Shown one piece after another: positions 9,568 to 19,087 of a stretch of 64,000 bases of DNA (position 1 is the stretch's first letter; the number at the start of each line of letters is the position of its first letter). This stretch comes from Hyphomicrobiaceae bacterium (lineage in GTDB: Bacteria > Pseudomonadota > Alphaproteobacteria > Rhizobiales > Ancalomicrobiaceae). Location of the stretch: positions 1 through 64,000 of the forward strand of contig JAEULV010000012.1 in assembly GCA_016793065.1 (NCBI GenBank), written 5' to 3'. The notes beneath the pieces are model-generated. The model was not told where the DNA came from. It did no database searches and saw only the letters and a program-made list of their open reading frames with translations. Made by a program: the position numbers and the translations under genes.

Positions 9568-9758
9568 GCAGTGCTTGCCTTCTTGATCGGGGAATCATAC
9601 CGAAACTCAGCGCGAAGCTTTCCGCGTTTTGTATAGATACCCTCCGCGATGAGTGTATCTCGGGCAACCTTGCGACTGACGGTGTTTTCCTTGGTGTATT
9701 CCTCGATCATCGCCAAGATCGCGTCACGCCGCTTCTGATCATCGGGTGTCATGGGCAT
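9564..9758 (-). CDS. Small partner protein, candidate antitoxin of the ART-like gene
   Basis: About 64 residues starting at 9758 (GGAAAG four bases upstream); ATG at 9752 is an alternative. The sequence is charged and helical (DDQKRRDAILAMIEEYTKEN), then SRKVARDTLIAEGIYTKRGK, a short motif seen in many small proteins of accessory regions and resembling a helix-turn-helix. Its TGA overlaps the next ATG by the four bases ATGA, so the two proteins are made together. Small size, position first in the operon and tight coupling fit an antitoxin, but no inhibitor function has been shown. Composition is less GC-rich than that of neighbouring core genes. Confidence 0.6.
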   Translation of the reverse strand: MPMTPDDQKRRDAILAMIEEYTKENTVSRKVARDTLIAEGIYTKRGKLRAEFRYDSPIKKASTA

Positions 9759-9899
9759 CCACTTTCCGCTCGATCGAGCCTGTCGGCAATTATGAGATGC
9801 AGGACGGCGCGGGTCAATGTTCAAGGATTGGCCGGCTGGGAAAAGGGTGATGCCGGTCGCGGCGGCGGTCCGATCGCCCCGAGTCGGACCGCCGTCGCC

Positions 9900-10901
9900 T
9901 CATTGCGGTTCGCGGACGATCAGGATGTCGAGGTCCTTTTTCGGGGTGAAGTCGCGGGCGGTGATCTCGAAGCGGGTGGGGGCGATCTTGCGGACGTCGA
10001 GGCCGGGGGCGCAGAAGCTCACCATGTTCTTCGGCTCGCCCTTGTCGATGACAAGGCGGAATGAGCCGATCGGGCCCTTCCAGTTGGCGCCGGAGATCAG
10101 CACGTAGGAGAGCCAGACCTCCGGGGCGAGCTTGTCCTTCATTCCCTTCATCACCCCGTCGAGGCCGCGCAGGAAGGCGTCGTCGATGCAGTACTTGGCG
10201 CGGGTGGCGCGGACGTCGGCGGCGAAGTCCTTGTTGTTGCGATAGGCCGGGCTGAGGAGCGAGCCGACGGAACCACCGGCGAGCGGCGTGTAGGAGTGGG
10301 AAACCCGGATCGGCCGGCCGGCCGGAAACACCTGCCGGCGGGTGACGGTGGTCTTGGTCACCCACTTGGCCAGCCAGTAGGGGTTGGCGTCGTCGCCCTC
10401 GTTGCCGAGTAGCCCCTCGGCGACGAGCGCCTTCAATTCGGCGCGAGACTTGGCGTTGGTCGCCTTTTCGAAATTCTCCCAGTCGGCAAGCGCCGGCAGG
10501 CCGACGGCGGCGAGGCGGGCGGTGATGTCCTTGCCGTTGAGCCAGGCGCTGGTGACGATTTCATATTGCAGCGGCGCGCCGTCGACGCTGGTGGCGAAGT
10601 TCAGCTCGGCGAGGAACTCGGGGATGCGGGCTTCGGGCGTATAGACGACATCGGGCAGCGGGAAGGCCACCAGCGCCTCGATGTCGGCGGTGGAGGTGTT
10701 GAGGAAGACGTAGTCGACGTTGACCTGCTTTTCCGAGATGAACAGGTCCTCGCTCTGCATGACGATGGCGTCGGACTTCACCAGCGTTAGCCCGCCGACG
10801 CCGATCACCGCCGTGCTGTCATTGGCGCGGGTCGGCGCGGTCGCGGCGAGGAGCGCCGACAGGCTCGCGGCGGCGACGATCGGGAAACGCGGCTCGATCA
10901 T
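9900..10901 (-). CDS. DUF4424 domain-containing secreted protein
   Basis: A 333-residue protein. The start at 10901 (MIEPRFPIVAAA) follows AGGGGAA and opens a signal peptide cleaved near residue 23, giving a mature N-terminus NDSTAVIGVGGL. A longer open frame upstream overlaps the HAD gene and is not coding. Conserved DUF4424 features include LVKSDAIVMQSEDLFIS, VNVDYVFLN and VAFPLPDV. The family is predicted periplasmic with a beta-sandwich fold and has no known function. It sits downstream of the HAD gene with a 113-base gap. Confidence 0.82.
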   Translation of the reverse strand: MIEPRFPIVAAASLSALLAATAPTRANDSTAVIGVGGLTLVKSDAIVMQSEDLFISEKQVNVDYVFLNTSTADIEALVAFPLPDVVYTPEARIPEFLAELNFATSVDGAPLQYEIVTSAWLNGKDITARLAAVGLPALADWENFEKATNAKSRAELKALVAEGLLGNEGDDANPYWLAKWVTKTTVTRRQVFPAGRPIRVSHSYTPLAGGSVGSLLSPAYRNNKDFAADVRATRAKYCIDDAFLRGLDGVMKGMKDKLAPEVWLSYVLISGANWKGPIGSFRLVIDKGEPKNMVSFCAPGLDVRKIAPTRFEITARDFTPKKDLDILIVREPQ

Positions 10902-11014
10902 GGAATTCCCCTGTTGGCTGGTCGCTGCCCACGCGGACGCGATCACAGTCAAGCACGACCGCGACGACGTTGTGAAGGGCTCCCCTCCCCTGCCGACGCC
11001 AATGCGGCGGCGGC

Positions 11015-11659
11015 TCAGAGCGCGAACCCGAGCGCGGCGAGGTCGGCGGCGAGGCGGGCCGGCGTGGTGTAGTGCAGGCCGGTCATGCCGACGGCTTCGG
11101 CGCCGCGGACGTTCTTCGGGCTGTCGTCGATGAAGACGCAGGTCGAGAGGTCGAGGTCGCAGGCCGTGGCGAGGGCATGGTAGATTGCCGGGTCGGGCTT
11201 GATCACCTTGAGATCGCCGGACACGACGATATGGCGGAAGTGCCGCAGGAACGGGAAGCGCGGCACGGTTTCGGCGAAGGTGTCGGCGGCCCAGTTGGTG
11301 ATGGCGTAGAGCGGCACGCCGGCGGCATGCAGGCGCTCGAGGATGTCGACGGTGCCGGCAATGGCGCCGGGGACCATTTCCGGCCAGCGGGCGCGGAAGG
11401 CGCGGATCTCGGCGGCGAAGCCGGGATGGCGGGCAGTGGCCTCGGCGATGGCGTCTTCCCAGGAGCGGCCGCGATCCTGCTCGACGTTCCAGCTGCCGGG
11501 GCAGACCTCGGCGAGGAACCATTCCATCAGCGCCGCGTCGCCGGTGAAGATCCGGCGAAAGAGATTGCGCGGGTCCCACTCGATCAGGACGGCGCCGAGA
11601 TCGAACACGACGGCGGCGGGCTTCGGGCGATCCTGGCTGGAGACGGCCGGGCTGGACAT
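11015..11659 (-). CDS. HAD superfamily hydrolase (YihX/haloacid dehalogenase-like)
   Basis: A 214-residue protein. Motif I is VVFDLGAVLIEWD (about 17-29): the nucleophile Asp is present, but the +2 Asp of most HAD phosphatases is Gly, as in YihX-type and haloacid dehalogenase-like members. Motif II is YAITNWA, motif III the Lys in LKVIKPDPAIY, motif IV VFIDDSPKNV. The cap is the small helical type (HAD-IA). Probably a cytosolic phosphatase acting on a small sugar phosphate or similar compound; the substrate is unknown. The start at 11659 has GAGG seven bases upstream. Confidence 0.87.
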   Translation of the reverse strand: MSSPAVSSQDRPKPAAVVFDLGAVLIEWDPRNLFRRIFTGDAALMEWFLAEVCPGSWNVEQDRGRSWEDAIAEATARHPGFAAEIRAFRARWPEMVPGAIAGTVDILERLHAAGVPLYAITNWAADTFAETVPRFPFLRHFRHIVVSGDLKVIKPDPAIYHALATACDLDLSTCVFIDDSPKNVRGAEAVGMTGLHYTTPARLAADLAALGFAL

Positions 11660-11799
11660 GGAAGGACCTCGCGGTTCGGGAGTTGACGCGCACCCTTACC
11701 GCGAGGTCCCATCATAGTCGAGCGAGGGGCGCCGACCATGATTTCATCGGCCGGCGGCGCGGGGCAATGCGAAGCCGCCGCGCCGCCGGCACATTCGGT

Positions 11800-14700
11800 T
11801 CACGCCGCTTCGGCGTCGAGGTCGCCGTCATCGGCCGCGACCGCCCTTGACGTGGGGCCATCCGGCCCGCGCAGGGCGATGTAGATCGCCGGGATCACCA
11901 GCAGCGTCAGCAGCGTCGACGAGGCGAGGCCGAACAGCAGCGAGATGGCGAGGCCCTGGAAGATCGGGTCGGTGAGGATGAACGCCGCGCCGATCATGGC
12001 GGCGATGGCGGTGAGCAGGATCGGCTTGGCGCGGATCGCCCCGGCCTCGATGACGATGTCGACGAGGCGGGCGCCGGGCCGGGCCGAGTGGCGGATGAAG
12101 TCGATCAGCAGGATGGAATTGCGAACGATGATGCCGGCGAGGGCGATGAAGCCGATCATCGAGGTGGCGGTGAACGGCGCGCCGAACAGCCAGTGACCGG
12201 TAACGATGCCGACCAGCGTCAGCGGCACCGGCACCAGCACGATCAGCGGCACCCGGAACGAACCGAACTGCGCCACCACCAGCAGGAAGATGCCGACCAT
12301 GGCGACGCCGAATGCCGCGCCCATGTCGCGGAAGGTGACGTAGGTCACTTCCCATTCGCCATCCCACAGCAGGGCCGGCTTCGATTCGTCCTCGGGCTGG
12401 CCGACGAGGCGAACCTCCGGCTTGCCGGCCGGACCCCAGTCGACCTTGTCGAGTTCGGCGCTGACGGCGAGCATGCCGTAGATCGGCGCTTCATAGGCGC
12501 CGGCGAGTTCGGCCGAGACCATTTCGGCGACGCGGCCATCGCGGCGGAAGATGCCGTGGGAGGCCGGCTCGCGCTTGACCTCGACGAGATCACCGAGTTC
12601 GACATTGCCGCGGGCGCCGGGCACCGGCGTCGACAGGAGCCGCTCCGTCAGGCTGAGGTCGGACTTCGGCAGGCGGACGACGATCTCGATCGGCTGGACG
12701 TTCTCGCCGCGATGGCTGTAGCCGACTGGCACGCCGCCGACGAGGGCCTGCAGCGTATCATAGACCGCTTCCTCGCTGACGCCATGCCATTCGAGATCGG
12801 CCTCGCGCAGGCGGAAGCGCAGGCGCTCGGCGGGCTGGCGCACGGTGTCGTCGACATCGACGACGAACGGCACCCGGGCGAAGGCCTCGCGCACCTTGCG
12901 GGTGGTGGCGCGGCGGGCGTCGCTGTCCTCGCCGTAGACTTCCATCAGCAGGGTCGACAGGACCGGCGGCCCCGGCGGCACCTCGACGACCTTGACGGTG
13001 GTGCCGTCCGGCATCGGCAGCGACTTCAGCTTTTCGCGGATTTCCAGCGCCACCGCGTGGCTCTGGCGCGAGCGCTTGGCCTTCGGCGTCAGATTGACCT
13101 GCAGGTCGCCCTGGTTGCCGCCGGCGCGCAGGAAATAGTGGCGGACGAGGCCATTGAAGTTGAACGGCGCCGCCGTGCCGGCATAGGCCTGGACGTGTTC
13201 CAGCTCAGGGATCACCTTCAGCCGGTCGGCCGCGGTCAGCAGCACCCGCTCGGTCGCCTCGAGCGAGGCGCCCTCGGGCAGGTCGACGATGACCTGGATC
13301 TCGGACTTGTTGTCGAACGGCAGCAGCTTGACGGTGACGTGCTTGGTGTAGAACGGCAGCATCGACACCAGGGTGGCGATGCCGACGGCCAGCAGGAAAA
13401 CCCAGGCGGCGCGGCGCGAGGCGACGATCGGGGCGGCGATGCGGCGATAGAGCTTGCCGAGGCCGCCCTCGCCATGGGCATGGGCGGCGGCTTCCCCGCC
13501 GGCGTCGCCATGGCCGGCGACGGCCTTGCTCGCCAGCTTGACCATCAGCCACGGCGTCAGCATCACCGCGACGAAGAACGAGAACACCATCGCCGCCGAG
13601 GCATTTGCGGGGATCGGGCTCATGTAGGGGCCCATCAGACCGGAGACGAACATCATCGGCAGCAGCGCCGCGACCACGGTGAGGGTGGCGACGATGGTCG
13701 GGTTGCCGACCTCGGCGACGGCATCGATGGCGGCGCGCACCTTCGAGCGGCCGTCATTCATCGACCAGTGCCGGTCAATGTTCTCGACGACGACGATGGC
13801 GTCGTCGACGAGGATGCCGATGGAGAAGATCAGCGCGAACAGGCTGACGCGATTGATGGTGTAGCCCATGATCCAGCTGGCGAACATGGTCAGCAGGATG
13901 GTGGTGGGCACCACCACCAGCACGACAACGCCCTCGCGCCAGCCGACGGCGAACACCACCAGCGCGGCAATCGACAAGGCGGCCAGCGCCAGGTGGAACA
14001 GCAGTTCCTCGACCTTCTCGTTGGCGCTCTCGCCGTAGTTGCGGGTGACCAGAACCTGGACATCCTCAGGGATCAGGCGGGCTTCGACGCGGGCGAGCTG
14101 GGCCTCGACCTCATGGGCGATGATGACGGCGTTGGCGCCGGCGCGCTTGGCGATCGACAGGGTCACCGCCGGCACCTTGACCAGTTCGCCGTCCTTTCCC
14201 TTGACCAGGTGCCAGGCGCGGGCCTCGTTGGGGCGGGCCTCGACGACCACGTCGGCGACGTCCTTGACGTAGACCGGCCGGCCGTCGCTGGTGGTCAGCA
14301 ACAACAGGCCGACATCGGGCACGCCCTCCAGCGTCTGGCCGGCGACGGCGGCGGCCATGCCGGCCTTGTCGCGCAACTGGCCGATCTGGACCGAGCGGTT
14401 GGCCATCTTGACCTTGGAAACCACCTGATTGAGCGTGATGCCGTAGCGGGCCATGCGGCTGGGGTCGGGCTCGACGCGGATCTGGTCGGGGCGCCCGCCG
14501 ACGATGGTGGTCAGGCCGAGATCGGTGATCTTGATCATCTCGGTCTGCAGCCGCTCGGCGAGCTTGAGAAGCGCGTTGTCGGACCAGCGGCCGGCGGCCT
14601 CGGGCTTGGGCGCGAGCGTCAGGGTGACGATCGCGACATCGTTGATGCCGCGACCGATCACCAGCGGCTCATTGAGGCCGATGGGCATGCGGGAATAGTT

Positions 14701-15138
14701 GGCGCGCAGCTTCTCGTGAACGCGCAGGATGGCGTCGTCGGCGGAGGTGCCGACCTTGAAGCGGGCGGTGGCCATCACCCGGTCGTCGGCGGTCTGGCTG
14801 TAGGTGTGCTCGACGCCGTCGATGGCCTTGAGGATCGTCTCCAGCGGCTTGGTGACGAGTTCGATGGCGTCGGGGGCCTTGAGGCCGTCGGCGGCGACGA
14901 TGACGTCGACCATCGGCACGGAGATCTGCGGCTCTTCCTCGCGCGGCAGCGACAGGAGCGCGATGAGGCCAAGGGCGATCGAGGCGAGCAGGAACAGCGG
15001 CGTCAGCGGCGAGCGGATGAAGGCGCGCGTCAGGCCGCCGGCGATGCCGCGCTTCGGCGGCGCCGGCACGGGCCGTGGCGGGACGGCCTCGGCGGAGGCC
15101 TCGGCGGCGAGCGGGGCGGTGTCGGGCGTATCGGTCAT
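11800..15138 (-). CDS. RND efflux transporter permease subunit
   Basis: A 1112-residue inner-membrane proton antiporter of the AcrB/HAE superfamily. The usual 12 membrane segments and two large periplasmic loops can be followed. The first segment is near residues 40-60, and the proton-relay pair lies in GILVDDAIVVVEN (Asp445-Asp446), equivalent to AcrB D407/D408. The N-terminal 30 residues are Pro/Ala-rich and cytosolic. The C-terminus ends in an acidic tail. The ATG overlaps the adaptor's stop by four bases. No outer-membrane channel gene or regulator is adjacent, so TolC-type partners must be elsewhere. Substrates are unknown; organic-compound export is more likely than metal export. Confidence 0.93.
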   Translation of the reverse strand: MTDTPDTAPLAAEASAEAVPPRPVPAPPKRGIAGGLTRAFIRSPLTPLFLLASIALGLIALLSLPREEEPQISVPMVDVIVAADGLKAPDAIELVTKPLETILKAIDGVEHTYSQTADDRVMATARFKVGTSADDAILRVHEKLRANYSRMPIGLNEPLVIGRGINDVAIVTLTLAPKPEAAGRWSDNALLKLAERLQTEMIKITDLGLTTIVGGRPDQIRVEPDPSRMARYGITLNQVVSKVKMANRSVQIGQLRDKAGMAAAVAGQTLEGVPDVGLLLLTTSDGRPVYVKDVADVVVEARPNEARAWHLVKGKDGELVKVPAVTLSIAKRAGANAVIIAHEVEAQLARVEARLIPEDVQVLVTRNYGESANEKVEELLFHLALAALSIAALVVFAVGWREGVVVLVVVPTTILLTMFASWIMGYTINRVSLFALIFSIGILVDDAIVVVENIDRHWSMNDGRSKVRAAIDAVAEVGNPTIVATLTVVAALLPMMFVSGLMGPYMSPIPANASAAMVFSFFVAVMLTPWLMVKLASKAVAGHGDAGGEAAAHAHGEGGLGKLYRRIAAPIVASRRAAWVFLLAVGIATLVSMLPFYTKHVTVKLLPFDNKSEIQVIVDLPEGASLEATERVLLTAADRLKVIPELEHVQAYAGTAAPFNFNGLVRHYFLRAGGNQGDLQVNLTPKAKRSRQSHAVALEIREKLKSLPMPDGTTVKVVEVPPGPPVLSTLLMEVYGEDSDARRATTRKVREAFARVPFVVDVDDTVRQPAERLRFRLREADLEWHGVSEEAVYDTLQALVGGVPVGYSHRGENVQPIEIVVRLPKSDLSLTERLLSTPVPGARGNVELGDLVEVKREPASHGIFRRDGRVAEMVSAELAGAYEAPIYGMLAVSAELDKVDWGPAGKPEVRLVGQPEDESKPALLWDGEWEVTYVTFRDMGAAFGVAMVGIFLLVVAQFGSFRVPLIVLVPVPLTLVGIVTGHWLFGAPFTATSMIGFIALAGIIVRNSILLIDFIRHSARPGARLVDIVIEAGAIRAKPILLTAIAAMIGAAFILTDPIFQGLAISLLFGLASSTLLTLLVIPAIYIALRGPDGPTSRAVAADDGDLDAEAA

Positions 15139-16166
15139 TTCGCCGCCTCGACCGCCAGCACGACGTCGCCGGGCTTCAAGCCGGTGAGGATCTCGATCAA
15201 CCCGGGCTGGGCGCCGGGAACGGCGCGGCCGGTCTGCACCGGGACCTCGCCGACGCCGTCGACGCGGGCGAAGCTCAGGCCGGCGCGGTGGACGATCAGG
15301 CTGGCCGGCAGGAGGATCGCCTTGCGCTTGCCGGTGGAAACGGCGACGCGGACCCGCTCGCCGACGAAGAAGTTGCCGAGGCCGGCAACCTCGGCATCGG
15401 CGACGACCTGGCCGTTGGTGAGTTCCGGATAGACCTTGGCGATGCGGCCGGCGGCGAGCTTGCCGCCATCGGCGCCGCCGAGGCCGCGCTCGGCGGCGAA
15501 AACCGCGTCGCCGACATTCATGAAGCGGGCATGGCGCTCCGGCAGGCGCAGTTTCAGCACATAGGCGGCGGTGGCGAGGGTGAACAGCGGCTCGCCGTTC
15601 ATGATGACCTGGCCGGCGGTCGCCTGGACGCGCAGCACGCGGCCGTCGGCGGGGGCGAGGACGCGGCCGTCGGTCTGGGCCTGGATCACCACGGCGCGCT
15701 CGGCGCGGGTGGCGGCGATCTCGGCATTGGTGACGCGCAGTTCGGTCTCGGCGTCGTCGAGGCGCGATTGCGAGACGGCGCCGGTGGCGCGCAGCGAGCG
15801 GGTGCGATCGAGTTCAGTCTTCAGCAGGGCGAGCTTGGCCTCATAGGCGACGAGCTTGGCGTCGTAGGCGGCGATCTGCTGCGGCTGCTTGGCATCGACG
15901 ATGGTGGCGAGCACCTGGCCGGCCTTGACTTGATCGCCCTCGACGACATCGAGCGAGACGATGGTGCCGCTGAGGCGGGCGCGGGCCGTCGGCGTGCGCA
16001 CGCTCTCGACCGTGGCAACGACTTCCTTGGCGTCGTCGATCTCGACCTCGGCGACGGTCGAGCGTTCGGCGGCGGCGGCGAAATTTGGCAGACCAGCGAC
16101 GGCACAGAGCAGCGGCAGGGCAAGCGCCGTCCGGCGGGCGAGGTCGGTGAGCGAAGGCGTCATCAT
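15135..16166 (-). CDS. RND efflux periplasmic adaptor (membrane fusion protein)
   Basis: A 343-residue adaptor that links the RND pump to an outer-membrane channel. Signal peptide 1-33 (cleavage after FAAAA). A lipoyl/barrel-sandwich part begins ARARLSGTIVSLDVVEGDQV (about 62-81), a helical hairpin spans about 90-145, and the second lipoyl half has APADGRVLRVQATAGQVI. Beta-barrel and membrane-proximal domains follow. ATG at 16166 or 16163, both after GGGAA. It is the first gene of the operon, with the permease overlapping by ATGA. An inverted repeat at 16214-16229 upstream may be its operator. Confidence 0.92.
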   Translation of the reverse strand: MMTPSLTDLARRTALALPLLCAVAGLPNFAAAAERSTVAEVEIDDAKEVVATVESVRTPTARARLSGTIVSLDVVEGDQVKAGQVLATIVDAKQPQQIAAYDAKLVAYEAKLALLKTELDRTRSLRATGAVSQSRLDDAETELRVTNAEIAATRAERAVVIQAQTDGRVLAPADGRVLRVQATAGQVIMNGEPLFTLATAAYVLKLRLPERHARFMNVGDAVFAAERGLGGADGGKLAAGRIAKVYPELTNGQVVADAEVAGLGNFFVGERVRVAVSTGKRKAILLPASLIVHRAGLSFARVDGVGEVPVQTGRAVPGAQPGLIEILTGLKPGDVVLAVEAAK

Positions 16167-16213
16167 CGTTTCCCGATCACAGGTGTCGGACCTATGTAGA
16201 TGGCGCTTGATTA

Positions 16214-16229
16214 ATTAGCAATACCTAAT
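16214..16229. promoter_or_regulatory. Possible operator upstream of the RND operon
   Basis: ATTAG-N6-CTAAT is a perfect inverted repeat lying 48 bases upstream of the adaptor start, in an AT-rich patch of an otherwise GC-rich intergenic region. Such sites often bind TetR, MarR or LysR regulators that control efflux pumps. No regulator gene lies next to it. Confidence 0.4.
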
Positions 16230-16370
16230 GTAAATTCGGAACAAAGGTTGGAGCCGCCGCGCGGCTTCCGGCCTCCCCTTTTGTCGGCGCGGTCTCTCGA
16301 CGTCGCCGCCGGCGCAAGTCCAACCCCACATTCCGGCTGGACCAGCCGGAGCAACCAGCGAGCAGCACCC

Positions 16371-16574
16371 ATGAACATCGACCGCTTCGTCTTCGCCTTT
16401 GCCGGCACCATGATTCTCGCCGGCGTCGCGCTGACGCTTCTCGTCCACGTCTATTTCGTCGCGATCCCCGCCTTCGTCGGCGCCAACATGCTGCAGGCGG
16501 CGTTCACCGGCTTCTGCCCGCTGGCGATGATCCTGAAGAAGTTCGGCTTCAAGTCCGGCTGCGCCTTCGCGTGA
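16371..16574 (+). CDS. DUF2892 (YgaP-like) small membrane protein
   Basis: A 67-residue protein beginning MNIDRFVFAFAGTMILAG. It has one or two hydrophobic segments (about 5-38) followed by the conserved end LQAAFTGFCPLAMILKKFG and a terminal Cys (KSGCAF), as expected for DUF2892, the membrane domain found alone or fused to rhodanese in YgaP. The family is often associated with sulfur or sulfide handling, but no rhodanese or sulfur gene is adjacent. Start chosen at the ATG that opens the family sequence; a longer open frame upstream has no family match. It is divergent from the RND operon. Confidence 0.85.
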   Translation: MNIDRFVFAFAGTMILAGVALTLLVHVYFVAIPAFVGANMLQAAFTGFCPLAMILKKFGFKSGCAFA

Positions 16575-16581
16575 ACGAACG

Positions 16582-16604
16582 GGCGGGGTATCCCCCGCCT
16601 GTTT
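16582..16604 (+). terminator. Hairpin terminator after the DUF2892 gene
   Basis: GGCGGGG (16582-16588) and CCCCGCC (16593-16599) form a seven-base GC stem with a TATC loop, followed by TGTTT. The short T run makes it moderate. It lies between convergent genes. Confidence 0.5.
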
Positions 16605-16633
16605 GACGCTCCGATCGTCGGCCGGACAATCGT

Positions 16634-18010
16634 TCAGCCGCGATTGATCAGCTTGTCGAGACAGGCGACGACCTCGCCTGAGGCCTTGTCCATCTCGGCA
16701 TAGGCGGCAAGGGCGCCGGCGCGGTCGCCGTTTTCCAGCGCCTGCGCCACCCGCCGACCGCAAACATGGACGGCCTCATGTACCGGATCGAGCGCGGAAA
16801 ACGCCGGATGCCGGCGGATGGTGGGATCCGACACATCGCCGTACCAGAGGCCGAGACGGCACTTGCGGTGATCGGCGAGATCGGCGGACTTGATGCGCGT
16901 CTTGCCGGCGATGGCATCGGACAGGCGCTTCTTCCAGAGGAAATGGTCGGACTTGGCGCGGTGCAGCACATAGTCGCGCGGCGCGGCGCGCTCGATCAGC
17001 GAGAAGATCTGGTCGATCAGCGCCTCGCAACCACCGATGGACGAATTCACCGAGTCGGTGAAGGCGTTGGCCGTCGTCGCATGGGCCGCGACCGCATGAA
17101 CTCCATGGGAGACCTCCGTCACCGCGACGCTCTGTTCCTTGAGCACGCCGGAGATCTCCTGCATACGCGTGGCGCTGGTGGCGACGAGGCCACGCACGGC
17201 GTCGATCTTGGAGAGCGCGGTGTCGGCGCGGGCGGCGCTGTCGTCGACCAGGGCCTTCACCTCGGCAATACTCGCGGTCAAATCGGCGACGTGCTGTTCC
17301 AGCCGGGTGATGCGGGCGCGAATATCGTCGGTCGCCCGCTGGGTCTGGGCGGAAAGGCCCTTCACCTCCTGGGCAACGACGGCAAAGCCGCGACCGGCAT
17401 CGCCGGCCCGGGCCGCCTCGATGGTGGCGTTGAGCGCCAGCAGGTTGGTCTGCCGCGCCAGGCCGTCGATGGTCGCCACAAAGGTACCGATCTGACTGGA
17501 CGCCGCCGACAACTGCTCGGACGCGGCGGTCATGCGGGCATAGGACGGGCCGATGGCCCGACTTGAGTCGGCGGCGGCTGCCGATGCGACGGCGCCCTCT
17601 TCCATGGAGGAGGTGGCGATACTCATCGAATCGGCGATCTCGGTCGATGCCGTGGCGATCTGGCTGACCGAGGCGTCGAGTTCCTCGACGGCCGCGGCCA
17701 TCGCGCCGGTGCGATCCGAGGTCTCGCGGATCTCGCCGGTGATGCGGGCGGAGGCCGCCATGGCCTCGCTTGCCTTCATCGAGAAGCTGACGGCATTGGC
17801 GAGCATCGCCTCATCGCGGCCGGCCATCGCGGCATCAAGCGCGCGCAAGGCCTCAACCAGAACCGGAGGCATGCCGCCGAGGGTGTCAAGCGGGCGCCTG
17901 GTGGCGATCCCGGTGATCGCGGTCAGCACCTGGTTCAGCTCCAGTTCCGGATGCCCGTTGCCGAGCCTATCCGGATCGGGCGCGCGGCGCACACCCAAGA
18001 GACTGCTCAT
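16634..18010 (-). CDS. Soluble methyl-accepting chemotaxis protein with C-terminal CZB domain
   Basis: A cytosolic chemoreceptor of 458 residues without membrane segments. Three ATGs lie in a row (18016, 18013, 18010); the third is preferred because GGAGG at 18022-18018 is seven bases from it. A helical part is followed by the MCP signalling hairpin, with its tip near [16 protein letters not shown]. The last 120 residues are a chemoreceptor zinc-binding domain with His in KSDHFLWK, Cys in [11 protein letters not shown], and His in RRHPAF and [12 protein letters not shown] domains bind zinc and are reported to sense zinc or hypochlorous acid. An inverted repeat CTTAA-AA-TTAAG lies upstream at 18027-18038. 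Confidence 0.93.
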   Translation of the reverse strand: MSSLLGVRRAPDPDRLGNGHPELELNQVLTAITGIATRRPLDTLGGMPPVLVEALRALDAAMAGRDEAMLANAVSFSMKASEAMAASARITGEIRETSDRTGAMAAAVEELDASVSQIATASTEIADSMSIATSSMEEGAVASAAAADSSRAIGPSYARMTAASEQLSAASSQIGTFVATIDGLARQTNLLALNATIEAARAGDAGRGFAVVAQEVKGLSAQTQRATDDIRARITRLEQHVADLTASIAEVKALVDDSAARADTALSKIDAVRGLVATSATRMQEISGVLKEQSVAVTEVSHGVHAVAAHATTANAFTDSVNSSIGGCEALIDQIFSLIERAAPRDYVLHRAKSDHFLWKKRLSDAIAGKTRIKSADLADHRKCRLGLWYGDVSDPTIRRHPAFSALDPVHEAVHVCGRRVAQALENGDRAGALAAYAEMDKASGEVVACLDKLINRG

Positions 18011-18221
18011 CATCATTCCTCCATGCCTTAAAATTAAGCATCAGACTGTGCGGAACTGGTTAATGAATGATGAAGTTTTAGGCTTACATGTACGCATAAG
18101 GTGCAATCCGAGGGACTGCATACCTCCGTAATTTTGCAAACTACCCCGCCCCTATCAGGATTTCAGGCATCCTGCTCGCGCACATACAACGGATCACCGA
18201 AATGTCTGATCGGTTGCCGCA

Positions 18222-18890
18222 TCACAGGCCGGCCAGTTCCTCATACTTCTCCAGGAACGCCTCGACCGAGAGGGTGCGGAAGTCGGGGATGGCGAGGCGG
18301 AGGGATTTGTGGGGCCAATTCCACCAGGCGAGGCGTTCCAGCCGGTCGGCGATGGCTTGCGGGAAGCGGCGGCGGATGAGGCGGGCGGGGTTGCCGGCGA
18401 CGACGGTGTAGGGGGCGACCGGCTTGGTCACGACGCTGCCGGCGCCGATGACGGCGCCGGTGCCGATGGTCCGGCCGGGCAGGACGATGGCGCCGGTGCC
18501 GATCCAGACGTCGTGGCCGATGCTGACATGGGCCTCGCGGCGGCGGTCGAATTCGTCGACCTCGTCCTCGACATCCTCGAAATACTGCCAGCTGCGATAG
18601 GTGAAATGCGCCTGGGCGGCGCGCTGCATCGGGTGGTTGGCGGGGTTGATCCGCACCATGGCGCCGATCGAGGTGAACTTGCCGATGGTGGCGTAGACGA
18701 TCTCGCAGTCGTTGGTGGCGTAGGAATAGTCGCCGAACTCGGTCTCAATGATGGTGGTGCGGGCGCCGACTTTGACGAACTTGCCGAAACGGCTGTCGCG
18801 GGTGACGGCGGTTTCGTGGACAATCGGCTTGGCGCCGAGGCGCTTCTTGTGCAGGCGGGGCGGCAGGGCGCGATCGTCTTGGGCGGGCAT
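18222..18890 (-). CDS. Hexapeptide-repeat acyltransferase, phosphonate-cluster type (TIGR03308-like)
   Basis: A 222-residue left-handed beta-helix transferase. The start at 18890 ([11 protein letters not shown]) is preferred; upstream frame has no family match. Repeats run from about residue 35 to 170 and include [17 protein letters not shown] and [15 protein letters not shown], then the catalytic His in [31 protein letters not shown] and [14 protein letters not shown]. This closely resembles the DapH/CatB-like acetyltransferase found in phn (phosphonate) operons, but no phn genes are adjacent, so its acceptor is uncertain. It likely acts as a trimer in the cytosol using acetyl-CoA. Confidence 0.85.
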   Translation of the reverse strand: MPAQDDRALPPRLHKKRLGAKPIVHETAVTRDSRFGKFVKVGARTTIIETEFGDYSYATNDCEIVYATIGKFTSIGAMVRINPANHPMQRAAQAHFTYRSWQYFEDVEDEVDEFDRRREAHVSIGHDVWIGTGAIVLPGRTIGTGAVIGAGSVVTKPVAPYTVVAGNPARLIRRRFPQAIADRLERLAWWNWPHKSLRLAIPDFRTLSVEAFLEKYEELAGL

Positions 18891-19087
18891 GGGCCCGGTT
18901 TGCCGCAAAATCGATGCGCTGACAAGCGGCGACGGGGCTTGTGTTCGGGTCGGAAACGGCGAGGATACGCACTCACACGGAGATGCTACCCCTTTCGCGT
19001 CGGCGCGATCGCCCCGACATTCGCGGGCAGGGATTCGAGATCGCGGTCGGCGAGTGACCGGGGCGATCATCAGGCGAGGACGAGCGC

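Noticed and set aside
10902-11693. Apparent N-terminal extension of the DUF4424 protein
   Set aside because: It lies in another frame of the HAD gene; the signal peptide and Shine-Dalgarno place the start at 10901.
12088-15432. A 1114-codon open frame on the plus strand opposite the RND permease
   Set aside because: Antisense shadow of a high-GC gene. Its composition is Asp/Gly/Arg-rich without family features, whereas the minus strand encodes a complete RND pump.
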